64,000 bases of DNA, taken from positions 186,001 to 250,000 of the forward strand of contig NZ_CANLDB010000002.1 of the NCBI RefSeq assembly GCF_947489365.1, written 5' to 3'. This document shows, one piece after another, positions 43,499 to 53,481 of the stretch (its first letter is position 1; the number at the start of each line of letters is the position of its first letter). This DNA comes from an uncultured Nocardioides sp. GTDB lineage: Bacteria; Actinomycetota; Actinomycetes; Propionibacteriales; Nocardioidaceae. The translations under genes and the position numbers were made by a program. The notes below the pieces were generated by a model that did no database searches, was not told where the DNA came from, and saw only the letters and a program-made list of their open reading frames with translations.

Positions 43499-44320
43499 TC
43501 AGGCCTTGGCCCGGGACCGGAACACCGGCTGGCAGCGCGGACACCAGAACACGTTGCGGGCGGCCTGCTCGGCGGTCCGCACCGTCGCCCCGCACACCCG
43601 GCAGGGCTCGCCGTCGCGGCGGTAGACGTACACCTGCCCGGGGTGCTCGGGGCGGGTGGTGACGATCCGTCCCGCCTCCACGCCAGCCTCGAGCAGCGCG
43701 ACCAGGTCCTCCCACACGGCGGCGAACTGCCCCGCCCGCAGCGTGTTGCCGGGACGCAGCGGGTGCAGGCGGTGCCGGAAGAGCACCTCGGCGCGGTAGA
43801 CGTTGCCGACCCCGGCGAGGACCGACTGGTCCATCAGCAGCGTCCCGATCGGGGCGCGGCTGCGACGGACCCGCTCCCAGCCGCGGTCGGGGTCCGCGTC
43901 GGCGCGCAGCGGGTCCGGGCCGAGCCGGTCGAGGATCCCCTGCCGCTCCCCCGGCACCATCAGCTCGCACGCCGTGGCGCCCCGCAGGTCGGCGTACGCC
44001 GGGGGCCCGTCCTGGGTGACCAGCCGCCACCGCACCTGGCCGCGCGGCTCCGGGACGCCCTCGGGGCCTGCGTCGGGGTGCACCGCGAAGGACCCGTAGA
44101 GACCGAGGTGCACGTGGACCACCTGCGGCTCGCCGGCCACGGTGCGCAGGTCGACGAAGAGGTGCTTGCCGTAGGCCTCGGCTCCCTCGACGAGGGCACC
44201 GTCGAGGGCGGCCGCGGAGTCCGCGAACCGGCCCTGGGGACTCGTGCTGGCGACCGTCCGGCCGGTGAAGGCGGCGCCGAGGTCGCGGGCGAGCCGGTGG
44301 AGGGTGTGGCCCTCGGGCAT
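43499..44320 (-). CDS. Fpg/Nei family DNA glycosylase
   Basis: 273 residues. Catalytic Pro2-Glu3 in MPEGHTLHRLAR, helix-two-turn-helix domain with SVLAGVGNVYRAEVLF (about 170-185), and a C-terminal zinc finger CRVC ... CPRC (about 238-258). It removes oxidised bases and nicks DNA by beta/delta elimination. MPEGHT rather than MPELPE points to the Nei (endonuclease VIII) side, close to mycobacterial Nei2. ATG 44318-44320 overlaps the rpiB stop as TGATG, so the two are translationally coupled. Confidence 0.93.
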   Translation of the reverse strand: MPEGHTLHRLARDLGAAFTGRTVASTSPQGRFADSAAALDGALVEGAEAYGKHLFVDLRTVAGEPQVVHVHLGLYGSFAVHPDAGPEGVPEPRGQVRWRLVTQDGPPAYADLRGATACELMVPGERQGILDRLGPDPLRADADPDRGWERVRRSRAPIGTLLMDQSVLAGVGNVYRAEVLFRHRLHPLRPGNTLRAGQFAAVWEDLVALLEAGVEAGRIVTTRPEHPGQVYVYRRDGEPCRVCGATVRTAEQAARNVFWCPRCQPVFRSRAKA

Positions 44321-44820
44321 CAGGCGTCGCCGGACGGCGGCGCGGGCAGCGGCGGCAGCCCGCCGCCGGTCTCGTACGTCGCGAGCTGACCGATCCGGCG
44401 CGCGTGCCGCTCGGCTCCGGTGAAGGGCGTCGAGAGGAAGACGTCGACGAAGCGGGTCATGTCCTCGAGCGGGTGGAGGCGACCGCCGACCGCGACGACG
44501 TTGGCGTCGTTGTGCTCCCGGGCGAGCCGGGCCGTCTCGTCGGACCAGGCCAGTGCCGCCCGCACGCCCCGGACCTTGTTGGCCGCGATCTGCTCGCCGT
44601 TGCCGGAGCCGCCGATCACGACGGCCAGCGCCTCGACGCCGGACTGCTGGTCCGCCACGACGCCCTCGCCCGCCCGCAGGCAGAACGCCGGGTAGTCGTC
44701 CTCGGCGTCGTAGTGGTGCGGACCGTGGTCGACCGGCTCGTGCCCGTGGGCCTCCAACCAGCCGACCAGGTGAGCCTTGAGCTCGAGGCCGGCATGGTCG
44801 GATCCGAGGTGCACGCGCAT
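44320..44820 (-). CDS. rpiB: Ribose-5-phosphate isomerase B
   Basis: 166 residues. Interconverts ribulose 5-phosphate and ribose 5-phosphate. GSDHAGLELK at the start binds phosphate, and GGSGNGEQIAANKVRGVRAAL contains the Glu that acts as base in the mycobacterial enzyme. ATG 44818-44820 gives the normal length. Coupled to the downstream DNA glycosylase gene by a TGATG junction, as in related genomes. It begins 71 bp after the hydrolase gene. Confidence 0.95.
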   Translation of the reverse strand: MRVHLGSDHAGLELKAHLVGWLEAHGHEPVDHGPHHYDAEDDYPAFCLRAGEGVVADQQSGVEALAVVIGGSGNGEQIAANKVRGVRAALAWSDETARLAREHNDANVVAVGGRLHPLEDMTRFVDVFLSTPFTGAERHARRIGQLATYETGGGLPPLPAPPSGDA

Positions 44821-44891
44821 GCCCCGATCGTCCCACCGGGCCCTGCGCGGGGAGGGCCGGGGTGTGGGCGGGCCGGGACCGCCCGGGCGCG

Positions 44892-45767
44892 CTACCGCGC
44901 GTGCTGGCGCAGGAAGGCCGCGACCTGGCCGGTGAGGGGCTCGGCGGCGTCGAAGACGGCGGGGTGGCGCCAGAAGCCGTGGGTCTGGCCGAGGTAGCGG
45001 GACCCGACCACGGAGACGCCCGCGTCCGCGAGGCGGACGACGAGCTCCTCGCCCTCGTCGCGCAGCGGGTCGTGCTCGGCGGTGACCACCAGCGTCGGGG
45101 GCAGGGTGCCGAGGGCGTCGGAGCGCAGCGGGGCCATGTCGGGGTGGTCCCGGTCGGCGTCGGTGGTGGCGTACTGGTCCCAGAACCACCCCATGACCGC
45201 CCGCGAGCCCGCCACCTCCGGCTCGTCGTACGACGGATGGTCGCCGCGCGGGTCCAGGAACGGGTAGATCAGGCCGAGGGCGGTGGCGCGGCCGGGGTTC
45301 TTCAGCGCGGCCACGAGGGCGAGGTTCGCGCCGGCGCTGTCGCCGTGCAGGAACAGCGGGACCGCCGGGTCCAGAGCGGCCACGACCGCGCACGCGTCGT
45401 CGACGGCCGCGGGGAAGCGGTCCTCGGGCGGGCGGCGGTAGTCGACGCTCAGCACCTCGAGCCCGGACCGGTTCGCCAGCAGGCGGCAGACCGCGTCGTG
45501 GACCTCGACGTCGTTCAGCACGAACCCGCCGCCGTGCAGGTGCACCACGACGCCCGGAAGCACGGAGGGGTCGCCGAGGGGCACGTAGCGCCGGCAGGGC
45601 ACTCCCCCGACGACCTCGTCGGTCGCCGACGCGACGTCCTCGCGGGGCTCCGCCAGCGCGGCCTCCCGCGAGGCCGCCCGGTCGACGGCGAGGTCGAAGT
45701 CCGGGTGGTGGACCGGTGTCTCGGCCGCGGTGCGCTCGAGGGCCGCGCGGGCCTGGGGGTGCAGCAT
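44892..45767 (-). CDS. Alpha/beta hydrolase, hormone-sensitive-lipase type esterase
   Basis: 291 residues. HGGGFV (about 78-83, oxyanion hole), GDSAGAN (about 140-146, nucleophile Ser), Asp in EHDPLRDEG and His in QTHGFWRHP complete the catalytic set of family IV esterases. Cytosolic carboxyl-ester hydrolase of unknown substrate. ATG 45765-45767 overlaps the metG stop as TGATG, so it is translated from the metG mRNA; a longer frame upstream lies inside metG. Confidence 0.92.
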   Translation of the reverse strand: MLHPQARAALERTAAETPVHHPDFDLAVDRAASREAALAEPREDVASATDEVVGGVPCRRYVPLGDPSVLPGVVVHLHGGGFVLNDVEVHDAVCRLLANRSGLEVLSVDYRRPPEDRFPAAVDDACAVVAALDPAVPLFLHGDSAGANLALVAALKNPGRATALGLIYPFLDPRGDHPSYDEPEVAGSRAVMGWFWDQYATTDADRDHPDMAPLRSDALGTLPPTLVVTAEHDPLRDEGEELVVRLADAGVSVVGSRYLGQTHGFWRHPAVFDAAEPLTGQVAAFLRQHAR

Positions 45768-47584
45768 CAGGAGTCCCCCAGCCGTGCGAGCTCGTCGTCC
45801 ACGATCTCCGGGTCGAGCTTGGTGAAGACCGGCGTGGGCTTCGCGATCGGCGTCCCGACCACGACCGGTCGACGCTCCCACGGCCTGACGCCGGTGTAGT
45901 CCCCCGTGATGATCGGGTACGGCGCCCCGCCGTCGAGGTCGTCGGCCTCCACGATCGACGGCATCGGCTGGACCGTGCCGTCACCGCCCAAAACGCGGTC
46001 GACGGCGTTGGCCGAGAACGGCAGGAACGGCGACAGCACGACGTTCAGGTCCGCCACGCACTGCGTCAGCGTGTGCAGCACGGTCGCGAGGCGGTCGCGC
46101 TGCTCCTCGGACTTCAGCGTCCACGGCGCCTGCTCGGTGACGTAGCGGTTCACCTCGCCGACGGCGCGCATCGCCTCGCCGATCGCCTGCCGCATGCGGT
46201 GGCGTCCGAGCAGGTCGCCGACCGTCGTGAAGGTGGCCTCGACGAGGGCGAGGATCGCGGTGTCGTCGTCGGTCGGCGTGACCGGCGCGGGGACCTCGCC
46301 GAAGTTCTTCGCGACCATGCTGGCCGTCCGGTTGACGAGGTTGCCCCAGCCGGCGACGAGCTCGTCGTTGGTGCGGCGCACGAACTCCGCCCAGGTGAAG
46401 TCGGAGTCCTGGTTCTCGGGGCCCGCCGCGGCGACGAAGTAGCGGAAGGCGTCGGGCTGGTAGCGCTCGAGCAGGTCGCGCACGTAGATGACGACGCGCT
46501 TGGAGGAGGAGAACTTCCGTCCCTCCATCGTGAGGAACTCCGAGCTGACGACCTCGGTGGGCAGGTTCAGCTCGCCGTACGTCCCCGGGGAGCCGCCGCG
46601 GGAGCCGCGGCCGGCGTACGCGAGGAGCTCGGCGGGCCAGATCTGGGAGTGGAAGGTGATGTTGTCCTTGCCCATGAAGTAGTACGACAGCGCCTCGGGA
46701 TCGCCCCACCAGGCCCGCCACGCCTCGGGGTCGCCGGTGCGGCGGGCCCACTCGATCGAGGCGGACAGGTAGCCGATGACGGCGTCGAACCAGACGTAGA
46801 GCTTCTTCGTCGGGTTCTCGCGCCACCCGTCGAGGGGGACGGCGATGCCCCAGTCGATGTCGCGCGTCATCGCCCGGGGGCGGATCTCGGCGAGGATGTT
46901 CTGGCTGAAACGGATGACGTTGGGCCGCCACGTGCCGCTCGCCTCGCGCTCGTCGAGCCACTCCGTCAGCGCGTCGGCGAGGGCGGGCAGGTCGAGGAAG
47001 AAGTGCTGGGTCTCGACGAACTCCGGCGTCTCGCCGTTGATGCGCGAGACCGGGTCGACGAGGTCGGCGGGGTCCAGCTGGTTGCCGCAGGCGTCGCACT
47101 GGTCGCCGCGGGCGCCCGGCGTCCCGCAGATCGGGCAGGTGCCCTCGATGTAGCGGTCGGGCAGGGTGCGGCCGGTGGACGGCGAGATGGCGCCGTACGT
47201 CGTCTGCTCAACGAAGTAGCCGTTCGCGTGGACGCCGGTGAACAGCTCCTGCACCACGGCGTGGTGGTTCGGCGTCGTCGTGCGCGTGTAGAGGTCGTAG
47301 CTGAGCCCCAGGGCGACCAGGTCCTCCGCGATCAGGCGGTGGTTGCGGTCGGCCAGCTCCTGCGGGCTCACCCCGGCCTCGTCGGCGGCGATGAGGATCG
47401 GCGTCCCGTGCTCGTCGGAGCCCGAGACCATCAGCACCTCGTGGCCCACCATCCGCTGGTAGCGGGCGAAGACGTCGCTGGGGACGCCGAAGCCGGCCAC
47501 GTGGCCGATGTGGCGGGGTCCGTTGGCGTACGGCCAGGCCACGGCCGCGAGGACCCGCCGGCGGGCGGAGGGGGTGCTGGTCAT
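45767..47584 (-). CDS. metG: Methionine--tRNA ligase
   Basis: 605 residues. Class I synthetase: HIGH (about 25-28), zinc knuckle [18 protein letters not shown] (two CxxC, about 142-159), KMSKS variant KFSSSK, and an alpha-helical anticodon domain. It has no C-terminal EMAP/Trbp111 dimerisation domain, consistent with the length. ATG 47582-47584 has TAGGCT seven bases upstream and no Shine-Dalgarno (leaderless). The esterase gene is coupled downstream. Confidence 0.97.
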   Translation of the reverse strand: MTSTPSARRRVLAAVAWPYANGPRHIGHVAGFGVPSDVFARYQRMVGHEVLMVSGSDEHGTPILIAADEAGVSPQELADRNHRLIAEDLVALGLSYDLYTRTTTPNHHAVVQELFTGVHANGYFVEQTTYGAISPSTGRTLPDRYIEGTCPICGTPGARGDQCDACGNQLDPADLVDPVSRINGETPEFVETQHFFLDLPALADALTEWLDEREASGTWRPNVIRFSQNILAEIRPRAMTRDIDWGIAVPLDGWRENPTKKLYVWFDAVIGYLSASIEWARRTGDPEAWRAWWGDPEALSYYFMGKDNITFHSQIWPAELLAYAGRGSRGGSPGTYGELNLPTEVVSSEFLTMEGRKFSSSKRVVIYVRDLLERYQPDAFRYFVAAAGPENQDSDFTWAEFVRRTNDELVAGWGNLVNRTASMVAKNFGEVPAPVTPTDDDTAILALVEATFTTVGDLLGRHRMRQAIGEAMRAVGEVNRYVTEQAPWTLKSEEQRDRLATVLHTLTQCVADLNVVLSPFLPFSANAVDRVLGGDGTVQPMPSIVEADDLDGGAPYPIITGDYTGVRPWERRPVVVGTPIAKPTPVFTKLDPEIVDDELARLGDS

Positions 47585-47591
47585 GGACCCC

Positions 47592-47597
47592 AGCCTA
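47592..47597 (-). promoter_or_regulatory. -10 element TAGGCT of metG
   Basis: Seven bases before the ATG; leaderless pattern. Confidence 0.55.
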
Positions 47598-47632
47598 GGA
47601 GCGGGGCACCGCCCTCCACACGCCGGTTCTGG

Positions 47633-48838
47633 CTAGCCGTTGGAGCGCTTGGTGCCGCGCTTCCAGCGCCGCTGGGCGCGACGGCGGATCTCGGGCAACC
47701 GGTTGTAGAGCTTGATCCCCGGGCAGGCCGTCTCGTTGGTGTCGCGGTGGCCGTCGATGCGCGGCAGCCACACCGACTGGCCCGGCGGGAACCGGTCGCT
47801 GCCCTCGGAGCGGACCTTCGAGCGGCCCATCGGGGACTTGCCCGCCTTGCGCAGCTTCCAGGCCGCGAGCATGACGATCGCGGTGACGGTGCGGTCGCTG
47901 GGCCGGCCGGCCTCCATGTTGCCGATGACGGCGATGCCGGTGGAGGTGTGGTTGAAGCCCAGGGTGTGGGCCCCGCGGACCAGCTTGGTCGGACCGCCCT
48001 TGCGGCCCACCCAGATCCGGCCGAAGCGGTCGACGAGGAAGTTGTAGCCGATGTCGGACCAGCCCAGCGACTGGGTGTGGTAGCGGTACATCCCGCGGAT
48101 CAGCCCGGGCACGTCGTTCTTGCCGTAGTCGTTCGCGTTGACCGTGTGGTGCAGGTGCACCTGCTGCAGCCGGTTGCAGTAGCTGGGCCGGCCGGACGTC
48201 AGCCGCTCGTCGGCGCCCCACAGCTTGCGGCCGCGCAGCGGCGGCTTGGTGGGCCGGCCCTTGGCGTTGCGCCGCGCCGCGCGGGTGAGCGCCGGGGTGT
48301 CCGGGGCGTCGTCCTCGTCGCGGCTGCCGGGGTCGATGAGGACGACGCGCAGGTCGGCGGGGACGCGTCCCGAGACCCGGCGGACCTGGACGGCGTCGGC
48401 GTCACGGGCCCAGACGAGGTCGCTGCCCTCGCGACCGCCGTCCGCCTCCGCGTTGCCGGCGGTCGGGCCGTCGTGCAGGACGTGGACGCGGGTCCAGGGC
48501 TGCCAGTCGCCGCCACGGCGCACGCGGAGCTGCAGGTCCGGCGCCGCCGAGCCCGCCTTCCAGGTGAGCGCCACCAGGCCGAAGCGGTCGGCGGCCAGGC
48601 TGGCCACCAGCGCCCCGCCCCGGGCCATCGGGCCCGGGTCCTGGGCCACCGTCACCTCGGCGGCGCGCACGACGGAGCCGGGGTCGCGCCGCAGCCGCAC
48701 CCGTCCCCCGTCGGGCTGGGCACCTGCCGGTGCGGAGCGGAGGGCGGTGGCGGCGGTCGCCGCCGCGGCGGCCACGGGGACGGCGAGGAGCGCCGTACGC
48801 CGCCGGGTGAGGCGGATCGGCTCGGTGGGGGAAGTCAT
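47633..48838 (-). CDS. Exported PGRP-type N-acetylmuramoyl-L-alanine amidase
   Basis: 401 residues. An N-terminal Tat-like signal (LTRRRTALLAVPVAAAAATAAT, cleaved about residue 40), a domain of unknown role (about 45-180), and a C-terminal amidase_2/PGRP domain (about 205-385). Zinc ligands are probably His in HLHHTV, His in GHRDTN and Cys in ETACPG, with Tyr in SDIGYNFLVDR. It should cut peptide from glycan in the cell wall outside the membrane. ATG 48836-48838 with GGAGC upstream. Its stop is 48 bp from metG. Confidence 0.92.
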   Translation of the reverse strand: MTSPTEPIRLTRRRTALLAVPVAAAAATAATALRSAPAGAQPDGGRVRLRRDPGSVVRAAEVTVAQDPGPMARGGALVASLAADRFGLVALTWKAGSAAPDLQLRVRRGGDWQPWTRVHVLHDGPTAGNAEADGGREGSDLVWARDADAVQVRRVSGRVPADLRVVLIDPGSRDEDDAPDTPALTRAARRNAKGRPTKPPLRGRKLWGADERLTSGRPSYCNRLQQVHLHHTVNANDYGKNDVPGLIRGMYRYHTQSLGWSDIGYNFLVDRFGRIWVGRKGGPTKLVRGAHTLGFNHTSTGIAVIGNMEAGRPSDRTVTAIVMLAAWKLRKAGKSPMGRSKVRSEGSDRFPPGQSVWLPRIDGHRDTNETACPGIKLYNRLPEIRRRAQRRWKRGTKRSNG

Positions 48839-48987
48839 GGTGCTCCATCATGCGGGTCGGGGGGCGGTCGTTCGCGGAACCACTGTGACGGGCGTGGCGC
48901 GTGGGACGCCTGTGGTCACACCGGGTGAACGACCAAAGTCGCGGACGGTCACGACCTCGGTCGCTGGTCGCGCCGGGCGGCGCTTCC

Positions 48988-48993
48988 TAGCGT
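48988..48993 (+). promoter_or_regulatory. -10 element TAGCGT of the YqeB gene
   Basis: Seven bases before ATG 49001; leaderless pattern. The same hexamer recurs six bases before the next gene (49478-49483). Confidence 0.5.
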
Positions 48994-49000
48994 GGCCGTC

Positions 49001-49480
49001 ATGACGAAGGACGTGGAGCACCTCGGCTCGACCCGGGCGGACGAGGCGTGGACCTACGCCCTCCTCGGCGGGGGCGGAGCCCTGCTCCTCCTGGCGGCGC
49101 CCCTCCTCGCGAGGTGGCTCGGGGACGTCCCGTTCGTGCCGTTCGGCGGCGTGCTGGAGTGGGTCGGCGGCCTCGACGAGGCGTGGTGGACCTGGCTGGC
49201 GAGGCCGGCGGCGGGCCTGGCGGTCGGCCTGGTCGCCGCCGTGGTCGTCCTGCACGAGGAGTACCGCCTCGAGGTCGGTCCGGAGGACGTCGTCGTCGTC
49301 CACGGCGACGACCGGCGGAGCCTGCAGCGCTCGGCGATCATCGGGGTGCACCGCGACGGCAGGACGGTCACCATCGACGGCCGCGACGGCCGCCGGCTCT
49401 TCGCGGAGAAGGTGGAGGCCCCCCGTGAGCGGGTCCGGGAGGCGTTCACGGCCCACGGCTACCCGTACGAGTCGCAGTAG
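49001..49480 (+). CDS. YqeB family membrane protein
   Basis: 159 residues. Two transmembrane helices (about 20-38 and 65-85) and a C-terminal PH-like beta domain (LEVGPEDVVVVHGDDRRSLQRSAI, DGRTVTIDGRDGRRLFAEK) ending AFTAHGYPY, as in actinobacterial YqeB. Function unknown. ATG 49001 preferred over the GTG three codons earlier because TAGCGT lies seven bases upstream. The GPP34 gene follows after 9 bp. Confidence 0.8.
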   Translation: MTKDVEHLGSTRADEAWTYALLGGGGALLLLAAPLLARWLGDVPFVPFGGVLEWVGGLDEAWWTWLARPAAGLAVGLVAAVVVLHEEYRLEVGPEDVVVVHGDDRRSLQRSAIIGVHRDGRTVTIDGRDGRRLFAEKVEAPRERVREAFTAHGYPYESQ

Positions 49481-49489
49481 CGTCGCGCC

Positions 49490-50194
49490 ATGGACGCTCC
49501 GATGAACCCCGAGCCCCTGCTCGCCGAGGAGCTGCTGCTCCTGCTGCTCGACGACGAGACCGGCGCCGCCGAGGCGGCGACCTACTCCGAGTACCTGTTC
49601 GGCGGCGCCCACCTCACCGAGCTGGCGCTCGGCGGTCACCTGGAGACCCGGGAGGGCGAGGGGTGGTTCGCCCAGGCGAAGGTCCACCCCGTCGAGCACC
49701 TCGCGCCGCCCGCCGACCCGCTGCTGCGGACGGCGTACGACAAGGTCGCCGAGAAGCCCCGGAGCGCCCACACGCTGGTGTACGTCGTCGGCGCGAGGTC
49801 CCGCGCCGCGCTCCTCGACCGCCTCGTCGAGCGGGGCCTGGTGCGCCGGGAGAAGGACAAGGTCCTCGGGCTGTTCCCCCGCACCCGCCACCCCGCGACC
49901 GACTCGACCCACGAGGACGAGGTGCGCCGGGCGATCGACGCCGTCCTGCTCGACGGCGCGGAGCCCGACGAACGGACCGGGGCGCTCGTGTCGCTGCTGC
50001 ACGCCGTCGGCGAGGCCCAGAAGGTCAGCAGCCGCAAGGACGTGCCCGCCCGCGACGTACGACGCCGCGCCAAGGAGGTCGCCGAGTCCGGCGGCTGGGC
50101 GCCCGACGCCGTGCGTGACGCCGTCCAGGGCACGCAGGCGGCGATCGCGACGAGCATCGCCGCCGCCGGGGTGGCGGCGGCGGGCTCGTCCTGA
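49490..50194 (+). CDS. GPP34 family phosphoprotein
   Basis: 234 residues of the all-helical Golgi phosphoprotein 3 fold: LLAEELLLLLLDDETG, an ALGGHLE segment, and basic RTRHP patches. Eukaryotic GOLPH3 binds PI4P and glycosyltransferases; the many actinobacterial copies have unknown roles, possibly membrane-lipid-linked. TAGCGT overlapping the YqeB stop ends six bases before the ATG, so it may have its own leaderless start. Confidence 0.88.
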   Translation: MDAPMNPEPLLAEELLLLLLDDETGAAEAATYSEYLFGGAHLTELALGGHLETREGEGWFAQAKVHPVEHLAPPADPLLRTAYDKVAEKPRSAHTLVYVVGARSRAALLDRLVERGLVRREKDKVLGLFPRTRHPATDSTHEDEVRRAIDAVLLDGAEPDERTGALVSLLHAVGEAQKVSSRKDVPARDVRRRAKEVAESGGWAPDAVRDAVQGTQAAIATSIAAAGVAAAGSS

Positions 50195-50234
50195 ACGTCT
50201 CACCGACCGGTCAGCGGACCAGCCGGTCAGCGGG

Positions 50235-50837
50235 TCAGCTGAAGTCGAGACCCCCGCTGCGGCTGCGCTTCAGCTCGTAGAACTCGGGGTACGCGGCCAT
50301 GGCCACGGCGCCGTCCCAGATCTTCCCGGCCTGCTCGCCCCGCGGGATCGAGCCGAGGATCGGCCCGAAGAAGGCGGTGCCGTTGACCGAGATGGTCGGC
50401 GTGCCGACGTCGTCGCCGACCTGGTCCATGCCGTCGTGGTGGGACTTCTTGATGGCCTCGTCGTACGAGTCGTCACCGGCGGCGTCCGCCAGCTCGGTCG
50501 GCAGGCCGGCCTCGGCGAGTGCCTCCTCGGTGAGCTCGCGGGACTGCTCGCGGCCCTCGTTGTGCAGCCGGGTGCCGAGCGCCGTGTAGAGCGCGAGGAG
50601 CTTCTCCTGGCCGTGCTGCTGCTCGACGGCCATGGCGACCCGGACCAGCTCCCACGCGTTCGCGAGCATGTCGCGGTACTCCTGCGGGATGTCCTTGTCC
50701 TGGTTGAGGTAGGCGAGGCTCATGATCCGCCAGGTCACCTTCACGTCGCGCACCTGCTCGACCTCGAGCATGAAGCGCGAGGAGATCCAGGCGAAGGGGC
50801 AGCGGGGGTCGAACCAGAACTCAGCGGTGTCGGTCAT
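50235..50837 (-). CDS. DsbA-family protein, mycothiol-dependent nitroreductase-like
   Basis: 200 residues. Thioredoxin fold with helical insertion, similar to Rv2466c of M. tuberculosis: AEFWFDPRCPFAW at the start and GTPTISVNGTAFFGPIL near the end with the cis-Pro. The active site is C13-P14-F15-A16, a single cysteine instead of CPWC, so a monothiol (mycothiol-dependent) mechanism is likely. Divergent from pepN, 59 bp apart. Confidence 0.88.
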   Translation of the reverse strand: MTDTAEFWFDPRCPFAWISSRFMLEVEQVRDVKVTWRIMSLAYLNQDKDIPQEYRDMLANAWELVRVAMAVEQQHGQEKLLALYTALGTRLHNEGREQSRELTEEALAEAGLPTELADAAGDDSYDEAIKKSHHDGMDQVGDDVGTPTISVNGTAFFGPILGSIPRGEQAGKIWDGAVAMAAYPEFYELKRSRSGGLDFS

Positions 50838-50896
50838 GACGTGGGCAACGTCGCACCCGCGGCGCCGATTCCCGCCGCCGGTGCCATGATCGAGAC

Positions 50897-53449
50897 ATGC
50901 CTGGCACCAACCTGACCCGTGACGAGGCCGCGACCCGGTCCTCCCTCGTGGACGTGACCTCCTACGACGTCGACCTCGACCTGACCCGCGGCGAGGAGGT
51001 GTTCGGCAGCCGGACGACGCTGCGCTTCACCTGCGCCGAGCCGGGCGCGGCGACCTTCGCGGACCTGGTCAACGCCCGCGACCTGCGCGTCGCGCTCAAC
51101 GGCCGCGACCTCGACGCGACCGCGGCGTACGCCGAGTCGCGGATCGCCCTCGACGACCTCGAGGCCGAGAACACCCTGGTCGTCGAGTGCGACCTCCCCT
51201 ACAGCCGCACCGGGGAGGGCCTGCACCGCTTCGTCGACCCCGCCGACGACCGCGTCTACCTCTACACGCAGTTCGAGGTCCCCGACGCCCGCCGCGTCTA
51301 CACCACCTTCGAGCAGCCGGACCTCAAGTCGGTCTTCACCTTCACCGTCACCGCCCCCGAGCACTGGAAGGTCGTCTCGAACGCGCCGACCCCGGAGCCG
51401 GTCCCCGACACCGACGGCCGCGCCGTCGCCACCTGGTCGTTCCCGACCACCGAGCGGATGTCGACGTACATCACGGCGCTGGTGGCGGGCGAGTACCACG
51501 AGGTGCGGGACGTCTACGAGGGCAAGCACGGCACCGTCGACCTCGGCCACTACTGCCGCCAGTCGGTCAAGGAGCACCTCGACGACGACGAGCTCGTCGA
51601 GCTGACCAAGCAGGGCTTCGCCTTCTACGAGGAGGCGTTCGACTTCCCCTACCCGTTCGGCAAGTACGACCAGCTCTACGTGCCGGAGTACAACATGGGC
51701 GCGATGGAGAACGCGGGCTGCGTGACCTACCGCGACGAGTACCTGCCGCGGTCCCGCCAGACCCACTCGTTCTACGAGCAGCGCGCCAACACCGTGCTCC
51801 ACGAGATGGCCCACATGTGGTTCGGCGACCTCGTGACCATGAAGTGGTGGGACGACCTCTGGCTGAACGAGTCGTTCGCCGAGTGGGCCTCGCACCACGC
51901 GCTCGTCGAGGCCACCCGCTACACCGAGGCGTGGACGGGCTTCACCAACGCGCGCAAGAACTGGGCCTACCGCCAGGACCAGCTCCCCTCCACGCACCCC
52001 ATCGCGGCCGACAACCACGACCTGGAGGCCGTGGAGGTCAACTTCGACGGCATCACCTACGCCAAGGGCGCCTCGACGCTCAAGCAGCTCGTGGCCTGGG
52101 TGGGCATCGAGGAGTTCCTGGTCGGCCTGCGGGCGTACTTCCAGGCCCACGCCTTCTCGAACTCGGAGTTCTCCGACCTGCTGCGCGCCCTCGAGGAGAC
52201 CTCGGGCCGCGAGCTGCAGAGCTGGGCGACGGAGTGGCTGCAGACCACCGGCGTCAACACCCTGACCCCCGAGCTCGAGGTGGACGCCGACGGCGTGATC
52301 ACGGCGGCCGCCGTCCGCCAGGGCGCGCACCCGGACCACCCGACCCTGCGCCGCCACCGCATCGGCGTCGGTCTGTACGACCTCACCGACGACGGCCTGC
52401 GCCGCCGTACCTCGTTCGAGACCGACGTCCGCGACGAGGTGACGGAGGTCGCCGAGCTCGTCGGCCAGCGCCGGCCCGACCTGCTGCTGCTCAACGAGGG
52501 CGACCTCACGTACGCCAAGATCCGGCTCGACGAGCGCTCGCTGGCCACCGCGGTGGCCCACGTCGACACCCTCGACGACTCCCTGACCCGGGCCCTGCTG
52601 TGGGGCGCCACCTGGGACATGACCCGCGACGCCGAGATGCGGGCCACCGACTTCGTCGCCCTCGCCCTGCGCGGGCTGGCGACCGAGACGGACATGACCG
52701 CCGTCGGCCGGCTGCCGGTGTACGTGCGCACGGCGGTGGAGAGCTACTCCGACCCCGCCGGGCGCGACGAGCTGCGCCGGGTCGCCGAGGTGGGGCTGCG
52801 TGAGCTGCTCACGACGGCCGAGGCCGGCTCGGACCGCCAGCTGGCCTTCGTCCGCGCCTTCGCCGCGGCGGCCCGCAACGACGACGCCCTGGACCTGCTC
52901 ACCGGTCTGCTCGACGGGACGGCGGAGGTCCCCGGCCTGGTCGTCGACACCGAGGTGCGCTGGGTGCTGCTGACCGCCCTGGCCCGCAACGGCCGGGTCG
53001 GCGAGGACCGGATCGCCGAGGAGTCGCGCCGCGACAACACGATCTCCGGCCAGGAGCGCGCCGCCATGGCCCGCACCGTGCGCCCGACCGCCGAGGCCAA
53101 GGCCGAGGCGTGGCGGGACGCCGTCGAGCGCGACGACGTCGCCAACGAGACGCAGCGCCAGGTCGCGATCGCCTTCGCGACGCCGGGGCAGGCGGAGCTG
53201 CTCGAGCCCTACCTCGAGAAGTACCTCACCGCGGCCGAGACCATCTGGGAGGACAAGGGCGTCCAGCGCGCCTCGACCGTCCTGGAGGCGATGTTCCCGA
53301 TGCCGCTGGCGTCCGAGGCGACCGTGGCCCGGCTCGACGAGTGGCTCGAGACCTCGTCGGCGAACCCCGCCGCGAAGCGCTACGTGCGCGAGGGCCGCTC
53401 CGACATGGCCCGCGCCCTCGCCGCCCAGGCGCGCGACGCGGAGGGCTGA
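50897..53449 (+). CDS. pepN: Aminopeptidase N (M1 family)
   Basis: 850 residues. Zinc metallopeptidase that trims N-terminal residues from peptides. GAMENAG exopeptidase motif (about 268-274), HEMAH (about 302-306) and the downstream zinc ligand Glu in NESFAEW, as in Streptomyces-type PepN; an ERAP1_C-like helical domain covers the last 320 residues. No signal peptide, so cytosolic. ATG 50897 with CATGAT six bases upstream may be leaderless. A 46-bp perfect palindrome follows the stop. Confidence 0.97.
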   Translation: MPGTNLTRDEAATRSSLVDVTSYDVDLDLTRGEEVFGSRTTLRFTCAEPGAATFADLVNARDLRVALNGRDLDATAAYAESRIALDDLEAENTLVVECDLPYSRTGEGLHRFVDPADDRVYLYTQFEVPDARRVYTTFEQPDLKSVFTFTVTAPEHWKVVSNAPTPEPVPDTDGRAVATWSFPTTERMSTYITALVAGEYHEVRDVYEGKHGTVDLGHYCRQSVKEHLDDDELVELTKQGFAFYEEAFDFPYPFGKYDQLYVPEYNMGAMENAGCVTYRDEYLPRSRQTHSFYEQRANTVLHEMAHMWFGDLVTMKWWDDLWLNESFAEWASHHALVEATRYTEAWTGFTNARKNWAYRQDQLPSTHPIAADNHDLEAVEVNFDGITYAKGASTLKQLVAWVGIEEFLVGLRAYFQAHAFSNSEFSDLLRALEETSGRELQSWATEWLQTTGVNTLTPELEVDADGVITAAAVRQGAHPDHPTLRRHRIGVGLYDLTDDGLRRRTSFETDVRDEVTEVAELVGQRRPDLLLLNEGDLTYAKIRLDERSLATAVAHVDTLDDSLTRALLWGATWDMTRDAEMRATDFVALALRGLATETDMTAVGRLPVYVRTAVESYSDPAGRDELRRVAEVGLRELLTTAEAGSDRQLAFVRAFAAAARNDDALDLLTGLLDGTAEVPGLVVDTEVRWVLLTALARNGRVGEDRIAEESRRDNTISGQERAAMARTVRPTAEAKAEAWRDAVERDDVANETQRQVAIAFATPGQAELLEPYLEKYLTAAETIWEDKGVQRASTVLEAMFPMPLASEATVARLDEWLETSSANPAAKRYVREGRSDMARALAAQARDAEG

Positions 53450-53481
53450 GCCGCGGGTCGGGTGCAGCGCCGCACGGCTGA

